Part shown: in pieces, positions 1 through 11,184 of the stretch | How positions within the stretch are numbered: the first letter of the stretch is position 1 | How the letters are laid out: each line of letters opens with the position of its first letter | Source of the DNA: Spongospora subterranea f. sp. subterranea | Taxonomy: Eukaryota > Endomyxa: Phytomyxea > Phytomyxea > Plasmodiophorida | Reading direction: 5' to 3' | Length of the DNA: 64,000 nucleotides | Assembly: GCA_049724395.1 (NCBI GenBank) | Contig: JAUGWO010000049.1 | Span: 105,085-169,084, forward strand | Position numbers and translations under genes: made by a program | The notes under the pieces: generated by a model | What the model was told of the DNA's origin: nothing | The model's input: only the letters and a program-made list of their open reading frames with translations | Databases searched by the model: none

Positions 1-337
1 GGCAAACCGTGCTGTGTTCTGCCGCGTTCTTGATCTTCTTGGAAAGTTTCAACGAACCTTTGAGATGCGGACATCTTTGCACTACAGCGGGTTTGTCTAC
101 TCTTCCCATATCATTAGGAAAATTCCGATCGATAATTCTGGTCAAAATCCGGCCTGGATTTATAGCGGCAGACCGGCAGCTGGCGAATATCTGGTCTCTC
201 CGACCACGACCCAGTACTGTACCGACACAGACTCTGTACGTACAGACTGCGGGCGGACTCCGACGACACCTTCAGCTCACGAATCTGTGGGCAATATAAA
301 CAACAATCCTTCATTGGACGACGTGTCGAGCTCGTGA
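1..337 (+). CDS. Open frame entering from the window edge, unrecognised
   Basis: One forward frame is open from the first bases to a TGA at 335 to 337 and could be the last exon of a gene lying to the left. The peptide (about 112 residues) is polar, rich in Thr and Ser towards its end, and has no motif I recognise. No splice acceptor can be placed because the upstream part is outside the window. It could equally be a chance open frame. Confidence 0.25.
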   Translation, partial: ANRAVFCRVLDLLGKFQRTFEMRTSLHYSGFVYSSHIIRKIPIDNSGQNPAWIYSGRPAAGEYLVSPTTTQYCTDTDSVRTDCGRTPTTPSAHESVGNINNNPSLDDVSSS

Positions 338-810
338 AGATATGGCCACGAGGAGGTTCTCTATCAGCTTGACGGTTTTGTACGGGTCTATTTTTTTGTC
401 ATGTATGTTTGTTATATACATTGGGTATATCTAACCCAATGCAGCCTAAAAGCATGTTTCCACTCGCCAGAACAACTGTTATCTTGATCGCTGTTTACAA
501 GCAAGCTACAATTCTGCAATTAAATAAACTGTCGCAAGAATGCAAATCGCAAACGGTTATTATATTTTCAAGTTAGCCAGTGTAGCTTCGTGCTTGATTT
601 CATAACTGTAAAACAACAACAGCATAATTAGTCGTCAATAAGCAAAACTTTGAAATCCTATTAGACTTAGAGGAGTGACTATCTAGAACCAGCTCAATTT
701 ATTTGAGGACAGATTTTTTTTTGACCCTCAAAGGTTCTAAGGCGTCCGTCCGCAAAACCGAGTCTGGAAAATCTCTATCGTGTCTCCGCATTCCTGTTCT
801 TATTGCGCCA
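338..810. other. AT-rich gap, probable 5' region of the ACF1-like gene
   Basis: I see no coding potential or repeat here. The stretch is AT-rich and ends at the chosen ATG of the next gene, so it probably holds the promoter and 5' UTR. No clear TATA element stands out. Confidence 0.35.
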
Positions 811-3209
811 ATGTCTGTTACAATGATTGAGCCGATGGATGTGGAGGATGAAGTGGTGGACAAGGGCGAGATCGGGGATCTCGACCCCATCTGGATCGTC
901 AGGACGACAGGAGAGATGTTCAAAACCTACCAGGATTACATCCATCGGATTGCTCAGCTGCGCCGCCCCGTGTTTGATTGCACAGCGACAGGACGAAGCG
1001 GACTCCGTTTCGAAGAAACCCTGTTGGGAAATCGACTGATTGAGGAGCAATTGGGAAGTTTTCCCACTGAATGCTCTGCATTGTTGCTATCGCATACACA
1101 CCACAGCACTGAGAAACTTAGAGATCTTGTCAATGTCGCCTTCAAGCTTCTTGGAGGTGCTGTATCCAGACAAATTATAAGATTGAAGATAAAGCAGAGT
1201 ACTTCGAGGCCCAATTTTTCTGGTGCGCCCTGGATTGTACATGATGAGCTCATCAAAGAACACGGAATCGAAGCCAAACCCTTGCCTGCTGATCTTCAAG
1301 TGATGCCACTGCATGTGCTTTGAATCAATTGCTGAGAGTTGGTTCAGGAAATAGTGTCGGCATGGAAGACTGGCAAACCGTTTCGCCGAAGGTTGACTGG
1401 TGTGTCCTCTTCTGCCCCTGCTGCTGTGTTGGAAGATGCTTCAGACAAATTCCCGATCGAAGATACTAAGATTCCAGGCTACGACAATGCAAGGCCGCCT
1501 AACCTAGTGAATGTTCCAAAATGGACGGTAGACCCATCATTAAGTATCAATTTTTATTGCGTTCAAGTTTTTATGTTGACATGATTTGCAGCAATATTTC
1601 AAGACCTTTTTTCGAGCTGGACTTTCTTACGAAGATTCGCGAACGATGTTTTATTGTCTCCATTCTCATTTGAGCAATGGTTGGCTGCCATATTTCAGCC
1701 AGAAAGTTCAAGAATTTTCCTTGAGGTCTGGTTTAGTTTCGGCGGTTGTAAGAGTGTAGACTCTAACTACTTTTCAACTAGGTTTCAGAAACAATGGTCC
1801 ATTTAATTGTAACTGGAGAACCTCCCATAGAACCGGATGGGGAAATCGATGTTGATCAAGTGCGTTCACAAGTAATTTCGCAATCACTAATGTTGTATGA
1901 CCTTTTTCTTTGCCTATTCAGCTTGTCCAGATAATGGAACAATATAATGAAGAAATGAGTGAATTGATGGGATCTACACTTCGGCATATGGACGTTATTT
2001 CCGGCATTGACTCTGTAAAGGTGTTATTCTCAGTTCGGCCTGAGATCAGGTTAGACTCGCTATTATAGTATGAATCGAGGTCATGATTGATTCTCGAAGG
2101 GCCTTTATTTTAAGAACTCTTTGTGATCGTGCCTTATCAACGGATCGGATAAGGCAAACGATTGACACAGACGTCGCTAATCGACAAGAAATGAAACAAT
2201 CTCATAGAGCACAAATCGCAGACGAAAAAAAAAGTCTGAAAAATCAGCGGGGCTGTAATTAAGCAGGTATGTTAAAATGGCTTCACCATTGTCGGATCCT
2301 AATTTTGTGTCTAGGAAAAAGCATCATTGGCTCTTGGAAAGACTATCAATTATGTCGAACAGTTTAAGCTCAATAGTGTTTCTGATGACGTAATTTCTCT
2401 TGAAATTGTTGGTGTTAGTGTAAATAATTTTATTTTGTTTCAAGAGTTCCGCCCCAAAATCGCGTCAGAAGTTCATCGCCGAGCAAAAACAACTGAAAGC
2501 CGCTCAAGATGAGCAGCGCGCCCACGAGATGGAGCAGATTAAGGTACACTAGCGTATGCCCCACCGGGTTTTCGCCGACAAAAGACGTTACAGGCAGAAT
2601 CCCGTATTAGGTTCCTCGAGACCAAGTATGAGAGCTCGTTGAAGGTATGATTGTCGTCTGTCATCATTTTCAAAGATTGATGTTTAGTTTAGGACTGTGG
2701 ACGCAACATCGAATCATCCTTCTTCTTGTCACTGCTGCGGACACAAGTTCGTTGCGCTCCATTAGGGCTTGACAGGTATAAGAATGAGTATTTTTGGATT
2801 CCTGAAGCTCAGGTACATCTCTCTTGATCCACCGCATATGAGGGATTTGATTGTCGGTGTTTTAGGGAATAATGTTTGTTGCAAGACCAGGGGAAGGCAT
2901 TTGGGGTTTTTATGATTCCCCAAGCCAGATTGAAGATTTATTCGAGTTTTTGAATGATAAAGGAAAGAGAGAAGCCGCCTTTCGCGAAAAACTCAAAATA
3001 ATGAAACCACACATTGTTGAAGAGCTTCAGTATGAATTTGATCAAAAAGTAATTTCGTCTCTGCCCGTTTGGATCTGTGTGATTGACGTCACAATTCGCA
3101 GTCATCGCCAGCTGCGTCTCATCCGGTGAAGCGCAAGACTCGTGCGAAAAAGGACGACGACGAGGAAGATGGTGCCTGGACAAACAAATACAGGAGGATG
3201 TCACAATGA
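811..3209 (+). CDS. ACF1/ITC1-like chromatin remodelling subunit (WAC, DDT, WHIM)
   Basis: This is a multi-exon gene for a BAZ1A/ACF1/Itc1-type partner of the ISWI remodelling ATPase, expected to act in the nucleus on nucleosome spacing. Exon 1 (811 to 1299) carries a WAC domain: the block PIWIVRTTGEMFKTY, then DCTATGRSGLRFEE, is the typical WAC core. Exons around 1348 to 1725 give a DDT domain (WTFLRRFANDVLLSPFSFEQ). The last part carries WHIM2, with YKNEYFWIPEA and then WGFYDSPSQIEDLFEF in the exon at about 2869 to 3049. A Lys/Asp-rich tail ends at the TGA at 3207. Exons I can place with consistent phase include 811-1299, 1348-1543, 1592-1725, 1782-1859 and 1922 to about 2049. Exons between 2100 and 2820 are approximate. 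The start at 811 is the first ATG in frame before the WAC core. There is no PHD finger or bromodomain, so it resembles yeast Itc1 and plant or protist DDT proteins more than animal BAZ1A. Confidence 0.8.
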
Positions 3210-3797
3210 TATATATTCATGATTCGATATCGACAAATTTCAGATTTAATAAAGACATTTGATTTGATGTTTTCCTTGCCTATTTAATTTACAGTTCTCG
3301 CAAGCATTAACTGTTTCCAAAATCCCATTTACCATAGTTGGTGACGAATGTTATGGATAAACCATAATGTAAATACTGGAGCCAATGGCTTGCTCGCAAT
3401 GGATGACGATGAACTCAATTTAATCGTGCACAATGGCCCATGATTTTTCGGATTGGTTCAACAAAAGTGGGGAGCGACCATTGCATTCCCGCTCAGTTCA
3501 AATAAATATTCTGGTAGAATTCGACGCAGTCGCCAACGATCTTTCGTTCGAATAAATTGGTGTCATCATTCCGTGGGTGGATCCCCAATGAGCTTCGACC
3601 TGAAATGGGAGGTTCCAGCGAACTTTGATGTCGCAAATCAGCTTTCTTACTAACTCTTCGCGTCGTGACCCATGTCGAATCGCTGGAGGAATACAGTGCA
3701 GCTTTCTCATTAATTTAAAGCGAAGCGCTTCATTGACAGCAACCCTGGTATTGTTCGGGGGTCGGTAATAGTGTGAGACCAAGCTCTGTTAGCACAG

Positions 3798-3883
3798 CGT
3801 AACACACATCAGTTGCGGTTCGAGTTCCACTGCGCCGCAACGTAACACACATCAGTTGCGGTTCGAGTTTCACTGCGCCGCAT
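3798..3883. repeat. Tandem duplication, 43 bp period, two copies
   Basis: Two adjacent near-identical copies begin at 3798 and 3841. Each contains CGTAACACACATCAGTTGCG followed by a GTTCGAGTT box. They differ by a single base over most of their length, so the duplication is recent. The GTTCGAGTT stretch resembles a tRNA B box, but no A box or cloverleaf is visible. Confidence 0.7.
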
Positions 3884-4129
3884 GATCTTCCATAAATCAA
3901 ACAGATGCTGGTCCCTATCCTGACGCGTTCGTCGATGCTGAGAACCAGTAAAGGCAGATGCGGCATTGACACATGTCCTGGTCAATGTCAGGAAGAAACT
4001 GTTGATCATGAGAACCAAACATGACTGACCTTAGGCCTTTTACTGAATTCAGTCGTCGTCAGCACTGAGTCACCCAACATTCATAGCCCATCTCTTGACC
4101 AGTGGCATTTTCCCTTCCCTCATCTGTGG

Positions 4130-4326
4130 TCATATTCTTCCCATCTTCAGCCAAATTCACCCCATCTCTCGCCATAATCCCCCATTTCCCCCGGCTGTTG
4201 ACCCCACATCCATGGAGATATGTCTCTCATCTCTAGCCATTATCCCCCACTTTTTGGCTGATTACCCCACATCCATAAAGATATTTCTGTCATATTTCGC
4301 CATATTCCGCTTACCCCACATCCATT
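4130..4326. repeat. Degenerate pyrimidine-rich repeat, about 60 bp period
   Basis: The motif CCCCACATCCAT recurs at roughly 60 bp spacing, each time followed by an AGATAT and a CATAT/CATCTC stretch. The copies have diverged and I can follow about three of them. No coding role is seen. Confidence 0.45.
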
Positions 4327-4355
4327 AGAGTCGAACGCCCAGGTGTTCGACTCTA
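4326..4355. repeat. Perfect 11 bp stem hairpin
   Basis: TAGAGTCGAAC at 4326 is matched by its reverse complement GTTCGACTCTA ending at 4355, with an 8 base loop. It lies at the edge of the pyrimidine repeat, about 100 bp upstream of the chitin-binding gene. It could be a terminator-like or transposon-end structure. No other evidence decides. Confidence 0.55.
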
Positions 4356-4458
4356 TACCCTCAATAGACAGGTCTGTCCATACAGTGCCCTATGCTGTCA
4401 TTACTGGTCATTATCAATTACTCTGATATTGGTTCGCAACAATTTTCAATCCTCAATT

Positions 4459-6748
4459 ATGAAAACTACATCACACAATATTATCGGGGTCTTCGCGCTA
4501 TATTTGATGTGTGTGGTTGAATCTGGACGCACTCCTGCGAAGTGTAATCAATATTCCCCAAATAATCCTACATTGTATCACGGCCGCATCGATGAGTAAG
4601 AACCCAATTCCATCGACGATTTATCATAGAGAGTAATGATTGGTTTTTCAGAATTGGTGGATCGGTCGAAAATGTAATTCCCATTTGGATGATTCAAAGA
4701 AATCTCAACGAGTTAACCTGAACATTAGTGCCTTGGAGAGGAGTCAGAGGATGGATCGTGTGGTCCTGACAATGATGGATCATTTTGCCCAATTGGCTCG
4801 TGCTGTAGCAAAGAGGGCTGGTAATAATGGCATGAACAGGGTCATCATAGATATCGTTATGAATACATTATTTCAGGTGCGGTACCACTGAAGAACACTG
4901 TAATCAGGAGTCGGTTTGCCCTCGATTCGACCCACAGTTTTATGTTGAGTCTAAAGGAGCCTGTAAAGCCCGATACTACGATGTTGTTGATGCTTGGGTC
5001 GGGGGTTCTAGCTCCAATGTATTGTACTTGAAAGACCACTCTCTTGGTCGATATCCTCTTATTACGATATGATAGTGTAATGGTGAACAACAACCAGGTG
5101 GCAAGTGTGGGCCACACAATAGCAATGGTCGGTGCCGGCCTGGAGAATGCTGCAGTGTTCATGGATTGTAAGTTTCATGTTTAGTTGAAAGTGAAATTGA
5201 TTTATTTGCGAATTGACCCATTCGTCTTGACAGCTGCGGGACGTCAAAAGACTATTGTTCAATCGCATCGCAATGTCCTCCAAAATCAAAACCCGGTGAT
5301 GTTGGTGGATCGTCGATGAATGTAATTTTGCATTTGGTGTAAACGAAAAGAGTCCAATATGTTAACCTGACTATCAGTGCCTTGGAGAGTTTGCAGTGGA
5401 TGGAAGGTGTGGTCCCAAGCATCATGGATCATTTTGTCCAGTTGGAGCTTGCTGTAGCAAAGAGGGATGGTAATCTTAACGTGGATAGTCTCATAGTATA
5501 TATCATTTATGAAATATAATATTTCAGGTGCGGAACCACTGATAAACACTGTAATAAGCAGACGGTGTGCCCTGCGTTCAACCCTGCGACATATGTTAAG
5601 TTGAGAGGTGCTCGTAAAGCTCAATTTTACGATGTTGTTGCTGCTTGGGTCGGGGGTTCTCGCGCCAATGTATTGTGCTACTGAGAAGACCCTCGTATTT
5701 GATATCCCTTATAATGTGACATTATAGTGTAATGGTAAACGACAACCGGAAGGGAAGTGTGGCCCAAACCATAACAATGGTCGTTGCACGGATGGAGAAT
5801 GCTGCAGTGTTCATGGATAGTAAGTTCTTAGAGTAATATTATTGTCAAGTATATGGTTGACCATCTAACTTGACAGCTGTGGGACGTCAAAAGATTATTG
5901 CTCGATTGCATCACGATGCCCGCCTAAAGCAGAATTCGGCGGTTTTGGTGGATCGGCCCGCAATGTATTTCCCGTTGTACTCATTAGGAGTCCACCATGT
6001 TGACCTGAATATTAGTGCCTGGGAGAGCCCTCAGTTCATGGCACTTGTGGTCCCATGCATCATGGAACATTTTGCCCTGTTGGATACTGCTGTAGCAAAT
6101 ATGGATGGTAATATTGACATGATCGTTCTCATCAAAATATCGTCTGAAAACAGTATTTCAGGTGCGGCAACAGCGATGAACACTGCAATGAGGAGTCGGC
6201 TTGCCCTCCATTCGACCCAGCGAAATATTTCGAGTTGGGAGGAGCTCGTAAAGCTCAATATTTTGATGTCGTAAAAGCTTGGGTCGGGGGTTCTGTAGAA
6301 AATGTAATTTCCATTATGAGAAACCTAACGTTTAATACTTTTCTCAATTTTAATGTTTAGTGTAGCGGGAAACCGCAACCGGATGGGAAGTGTGGTCCAA
6401 ATAATAACAATGGTCGTTGCCAGCCCGGAGAATGCTGCAGTGCTTATGGATTGTAAGTACAAAGTAAAATTATTGTCAGTGAATGACTGGCCGTTCATTT
6501 TGACAGCTGCGGAAAGTCAAACGATTATTGCTCAATCGCGTCGCAATGCCCACCTGAATCAAAGATTGGTGGTGGGTCTCTTAAGAAACAGCAAGATGGA
6601 AAGTGTGGTGTTAGTCGTGTTAAACATGAGTTCGGGCGCTGTGAATCAGGAGAGTGTTGCAGTATACATGAATAGTATTTGTTTATTCGTTGACAGTTGC
6701 AAGCCCTTCATTCGACGCGGCAACGCCTTCTGTTCAGCAATAATTTGA
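4459..6748 (+). CDS. Secreted multidomain chitin-binding protein (CBM18, hevein-like), 15 exons
   Basis: The protein is a secreted chitin-binding lectin of about 510 residues. A signal peptide (IIGVFALYLMCVV) starts at the ATG at 4459. Seven hevein-type CBM18 domains follow, each with the pattern C..G.CG...G.C..GECCS..G.CG....YC. Exons with fully consistent phase are 4459-4595, 4652-4673, 4729-4820, 4877-5018, 5076-5167, 5234-5321, 5378-5469, 5528-5669, 5728-5819, 5877-5964, 6016-6107, 6162-6303, 6361-6452, 6507-6674 and 6697-6748. Every CBM18 is split at the same point, just before the CG of GxCG, by a phase 2 intron, and linkers are bounded by phase 0 introns. Exon sizes repeat as 92, 142, 92, 88, so the gene grew by duplicating two-domain blocks. 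The seventh domain is degenerate and lacks the CG after the split. The last intron would be only 22 nt. Likely roles are cell-wall or cyst-wall binding, or masking chitin from a host. I see no catalytic domain. Confidence 0.85.
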
Positions 6749-8571
6749 TATATCACTTACAATATATATGATTTTCTTTTCAGTCAGTGTTTTGATAAAT
6801 AACAAACAGCATTTCACTTGTTTCAGGCCATTTATTCCTGAGGTTGCCTGAAATCTATTGAACCTTTGTCTTTGATCTTATATACCTAAAACAAACAATG
6901 GTCAGATTTGCAGTCTCTCAACGCAAATGCCGGAGCTGGCGTTAATCGCAATACTGTGGCAATGTATCCTGGAATCTTATCATCACCAAATGCAAATTTT
7001 AGTAGCGGTCGATGATTTGTTTTTGTCGGGAAATGTCTCATCATAATTTCCGTAATAACTCATCAATCGCGTTCCCATTGGCAATGTGCTGATATGGCGT
7101 CATTTCAATATGTCACACACTTCTTCATCAGAGCAAGTCCACATTAACAGCAAACGAGGCAGTCACCGCCGCGACGAGAACGCCTCCGTGAAGGCGCTGT
7201 TTCGCAAAGTAGTTCCTCAGAAAACGGCAGGCACAAAACGACACCGTACCCCATCCGCATCTCGATGCAAGTTGTAGGACAAAGAGGCAAGCTTCCCTCA
7301 TGTATCGAGTGTGCGAAACTGTTCGATCGTGAAAAACGACGCGTTGTGCACCGGTACATCACAAAGCTGACCTATCTGCTTATACATATGGTGTATGTAG
7401 CGGATGTTGCCAGATGTCGTCCAGGATGGGATACGTGGATTTCAAGCGGTGCTGTTCTATCATACAGCAAATCAGTGTCTACAGTGACTCACAGAACAGC
7501 AGATGCTTGTTCAGTTGTTCTTCCTGAACTGACAACCTTGCTAAACAATAAGCAACAATGATATATCCCTATTTAAACGTTGGCAGTGTAATCGCAAGCT
7601 CGGACAGATTGTATTCTGCTGATCTGACACCACTCTAGAATTTGGGCAGACCACATATCGCGTTGGACAACAGGGCATGACGCAAACTGCCCGGGCTGGC
7701 GAATTCACTGCCAACGTACATACATGTATTAATGTTCTTGATGGTTTAGTAAAGTCATCAGCTCGGGCATAACAAGCATCTGCCGACTTATGTTGCCGGG
7801 CATGCCCTGCTACGCGTGTTAGGACCGCAGCGCCGAAGCGGTTAAACGATTTCGTGACGGTTTCATTTCATGAATTGGTAAGGGTCATTTCTATGCGCCA
7901 AAACTGAGTTGACGGCTTCTTCCCGCCAGAGTTGTTTTTTTTTAGAAAAAACATGGTGTGCATATTTACTTTACTCCTCACGCATACATGATTGTCGGAA
8001 AACCTGACTCCAACGGAAAAATTGCCGATAGCGTTTTGAGAAGGTGAATGTTGAGAAATGTGATAATGAGGTTCATGTCAACAACACCCGCTACCAGTAC
8101 CCTGTACTGGTATGTATTGATGCTCATGGGCAATATGCGTACGACATTCTGACCAAAGGTGGTCAAAATGAACGTCATCCAAGGCAAATCGCTGTAATCG
8201 GTCAAGCGATGATGCGTTGTATATTTTCTCGACAAATGCGCCCAACCATTGCCATACGCGAACTGTATATAAAGAGATGATGACGATTTGTGCTCTGATG
8301 GTCAATATGTGACGCTCTGGCAGGCATCGTTGAATTGAGTATGCGTGAAATTGTTCATCAAAACGTTCGCTCTCAGATGTACAACAAGACTCCTCTTCAG
8401 TATTATAGGTATGTTGACACTTGCCGATATTCCGTTGATGACCAGTCAATCCAGAATGACGTCAACAGGATCCAGAATGACCGAGTTCGGCTGGGGAATC
8501 CAGAACTCGCATGAGACATTCAATTGGAATCAACACCGCTTCCACGACAGAAGGATTTCCATCAAACAGGA
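6749..8571. other. Intergenic region, no gene I can support
   Basis: Several short frames (for example 7086 to 7277, 7265 to 7561 and 8044 to 8280 on the forward strand) could be exons of an unrecognised gene. A candidate splice donor, CTG followed by GTATGT, lies near 8110. None of the peptides resembles a known family and I could not link them in phase. No repeats are evident. Confidence 0.4.
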
Positions 8572-9158
8572 ATGAGCGATTCACCGCAGCCGATCGTGTC
8601 CATATCCGTCGTCGACGCCTTCAAGGTTGTTGATTTGCATGGGAGGGATCACGTCGTTTATAACGTTCAGATCCGGTCATCGAACTTGAATCAAATTGTG
8701 GCGAAAAAGTATAGTGAGTTCAAGCAGTTCGACACGGTTTGGCGAACGAAGTTCAGTCATCGCATTGGCCTGAACATTGTTTGTCGACGGTTGAGTTGAC
8801 TTGCGGCTTTAGGTGTCGATCGGTGGATTTCGTCTTCCCCGCCAAGGAATGGATCAAGAAAAATTCCCCTCGAGTAATCGCCGAACGGGTTGTTCTTCTC
8901 GAGAAGTACTTGAACGGGATCTTGGGCGTGTTCTCTATTCTGCCTTATCTAAGCCGGTTCCTTGGCATCCCAGTTCGGTTGCTCAGTCCAGTCAAGCCGA
9001 TTAGATCGCAAAAAAGTTCGCGATCCTCATTTTCCGCGGTTGCGGCTGACGATCGTGATCCAGTCTGGGAGAAAACTAATTCGCAATGGAATCCGATCGA
9101 TTCGCTTCGCCGCCGTTTACGAACCGTTGATAATGCAATGTCCCGAATGACTTTCTAG
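8572..9158 (+). CDS. PX (phox homology) domain protein, sorting-nexin-like
   Basis: This is a small PX-domain protein, about 174 residues in two exons (8572-8750 and 8813-9158, joined in phase across a 62 nt intron). The PX core is visible as VDLHGRDHVVYNVQI, then KKYSEFKQFD, then FVFPAKEWIKKN, with the expected order of the KYSEF phosphoinositide-binding turn and the Pro-rich loop. A helix with ER.VLLEKYLNG and a C-terminal SRFLGI stretch follow, as in single-PX sorting nexins. It should bind phosphoinositides on endosomal membranes. The donor (AA before GTTCAG) is weak, so the exon junction may be off by a few residues, but the phase and domain continuity favour it. No BAR or other partner domain is present. 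Confidence 0.75.
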
Positions 9159-9365
9159 CTGGTCATCTGACGATAATTCCGCAAATTGTAAATAATATTT
9201 CTGAAATAAATACTCTCGATGTAAGCGGTACTAACATCGTATTCGCCATAATTTGAAGGTACCGGTTTACCTCTTAATAATCTCTAACGTACATCGTGTT
9301 CTGAACAGTTATTAAAATGTATGTCGAATGGATTAAAAGTTATTATTTTCGGTTGAACCTGACAC
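9159..9365. other. Convergent 3' intergenic spacer
   Basis: This 207 bp AT-rich spacer separates the tail-to-tail ends of the PX gene and the CHERP-like gene. It contains AATAAA-like signals near 9200 for the forward gene. Confidence 0.4.
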
Positions 9366-10966
9366 TCAGGATGATCGAACAGGGGTAGGCGACCTACCTC
9401 GAGACCAGGAACGAGACCTTGATGCTCTTTTGCGATGACGTTCATTTGATCTCGACCTTGAAGTCCTCCTGTAGCGACGATCATCATAACGGGATGATGC
9501 ATTATTGACTTCCCGCACCCTCTCACGGGAGATGGACCTTTCTTTACGAGAACCCTTTATTTCACTTCCTTGTAATTCTTCATAAAATCGATCTAAAATA
9601 CGGCGTTCTTCGAATGCATCACCTCTGCTGCCTAGATGTACTCTTCTGGCCAAGACGGCGAAATCGAGCTGGTTCAATGGAGTATAAGGAGGGTTTTGGG
9701 AGCACGCCTTAACAACTTCGCCCGGAAGAACTGGTGAAAGTTCAGCTACGTGAAGGGAGCATGGATAATTATCATCTAACCAATAAATGTGCTTGCTAGG
9801 ACTGCATTTGGGGGCAATTCGGGTAATGCTGCAGAATACGGCGGCGGTTCATGTCGCAAGCTGTCCGGCTTTTGTGCATGTGCATCTGTCTTGACGCTTT
9901 CGGAAATTTCATAGCATAAAGCTTGGGAAACAATGGACCGTTGGCGCCAAAAGTTCAATAACAGATTCAACCTAAACATGTTCCATAAATGATGTTCTAT
10001 TGAAACAGGTTCGGCATACCTGTTTCCGGTTCGAGGGAGAGCTCATATAACTGATTCGCTGAACAATTTCGACGAGCTTTGAGCCGTATTCAGCTATGAT
10101 CGGATGGGCTTCAGAGTTTGCCCCACTTTCAAACTTGGCGCGATGTAGGACTTCATTGATGAGGTATAACAGCGCCAACTTCCCAGGAAATTCTGTTGAC
10201 GAGACTGAGAAACACATTGAAATCATGACCCTGATTACCTTCGGGACTGCATCCAAACGACATCATCTGCATTTCAATTGCAGATACAGACAGCTGACAA
10301 GAAGAAGAATCGAATTGGAATTGCCAAAGCCAATCGACAGCATTCTTCACGGCGGCCTTGGTCACATCGATTGTCGACAGAATCTCTTTCCACTCATCTA
10401 TCGGCAGCAATGGCTTCGTGGTTTTGACTGAAACCGGTACAGGAATCTGAGGAAGATCTTCACAACAGTTTTAAATTAAGTGTAGGTCGAGGATACGGTT
10501 GACGGTGGCGCAGAATGCCAAGGCGGCGCTGGTGCGACCAACTTAGGGGAGGCAGATGGAGCTTGAGCTTGACTGTCGGATGAGCGAAGCACGCTCGACT
10601 GCTGACTAACGATCCAACGATAGTATAAATTATCTGGTGAAGCGGCCTCAAAAAGAAATCGAAAATCTGGATTGAACCGTTGCTCTTGCATAATCATTGT
10701 TTCGAATTCGGGACCTAACCGACATCAACAGTAAGAATTTTAAAATTTGCTAGATAATGACTCCAAAGACCATTGCGGGCAGTATATGCTCCTAACCTCT
10801 CGATAGCGGTTCGCACCTCTAAGTCTACAAATTAACGACAAATCAGATCGTGGCATTTTAGCAGACTCCGATCTCGGGAGTATGTACTTGCAGGTGGGAC
10901 AGGGGCGAGGACGGGACCCCCTGGCATCTTCGGAAGAGGATGCCTTGGGTCATGGCGGTTCCACAT
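9366..10966 (-). CDS. CHERP-like splicing factor (SURP, CID, RS domains)
   Basis: On the reverse strand, seven exons join in phase to about 435 residues: 10966-10888, 10824-10771, 10714-10497, 10446-10239, 10204-10052, 9996-9781 and 9745-9366. The N-terminus has a SURP (SWAP) module, with ERLGAYTARNGPEFE and then EQRFNPDFRFLFE followed by NLYYRW. Next comes a CID domain for RNA polymerase II CTD binding, with VTKAAVKNAVDWLWQF and later KLALLYLINEVLHRAKFES. A C-terminal Arg/Ser-rich tail (SRSRSNERHRKRASRSRSW) follows. The order SURP, CID, RS matches CHERP, a U2 snRNP-associated factor. SR140/U2SURP would also need an RRM, which is absent. The G-patch of animal CHERP is not seen. Two of the introns needed (10238-10205 and 9780-9746) are only 34 and 35 nt, so those junctions are the least certain. 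Confidence 0.7.
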
Positions 10967-11184
10967 TGACTGCAGCGACGACGAATATGAATGGACAATA
11001 ATCGCTCTTATCCTGTTCCCACTGAGGTGTGTATGTATACATGACTCGGTGAGAGGCCACGCTCGACTGTATCAATGGGTCCGCTCACGGACTTGGTTCG
11101 AAAAGCGCCATCCCAAATTCCAGCTCACATGGTTCTCGACAATTCTGGGTTAACCGAAGGTCCCGACATTTTTTTCTGGAGCTG
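10967..11184. promoter_or_regulatory. Divergent promoter region shared by CHERP-like and NAR1 genes
   Basis: Only 218 bp separates the start codons of the two divergently transcribed genes, so both promoters must lie here. Mixed-base content is seen without a clear TATA box. Shared control of the two genes is an inference from spacing alone. Confidence 0.5.

Larger units (their letters stand above)
3210..4458. other. Intergenic region with short repeats, no recognised gene
   Basis: Short open frames exist on both strands but none resembles a known protein or shows convincing splice sites. The region holds a 43 bp tandem duplication (3798 to 3883), a degenerate C-rich repeat (about 4130 to 4326) and a hairpin (4326 to 4355), listed separately. 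Confidence 0.5.

Noticed and set aside
703-810. Upstream extension of the ACF1-like protein
   Set aside because: The frame is open upstream but has no ATG before 811, and the extension shows no similarity to WAC proteins.
3798-3883. tRNA gene, because of GTTCGAGTT
   Set aside because: There is no A box or cloverleaf partner sequence around either copy.
3498-4018. Reverse-strand frames of 69 to 94 codons as a gene
   Set aside because: They overlap a recent 43 bp tandem duplication, have no recognisable motif and no consistent splice sites.
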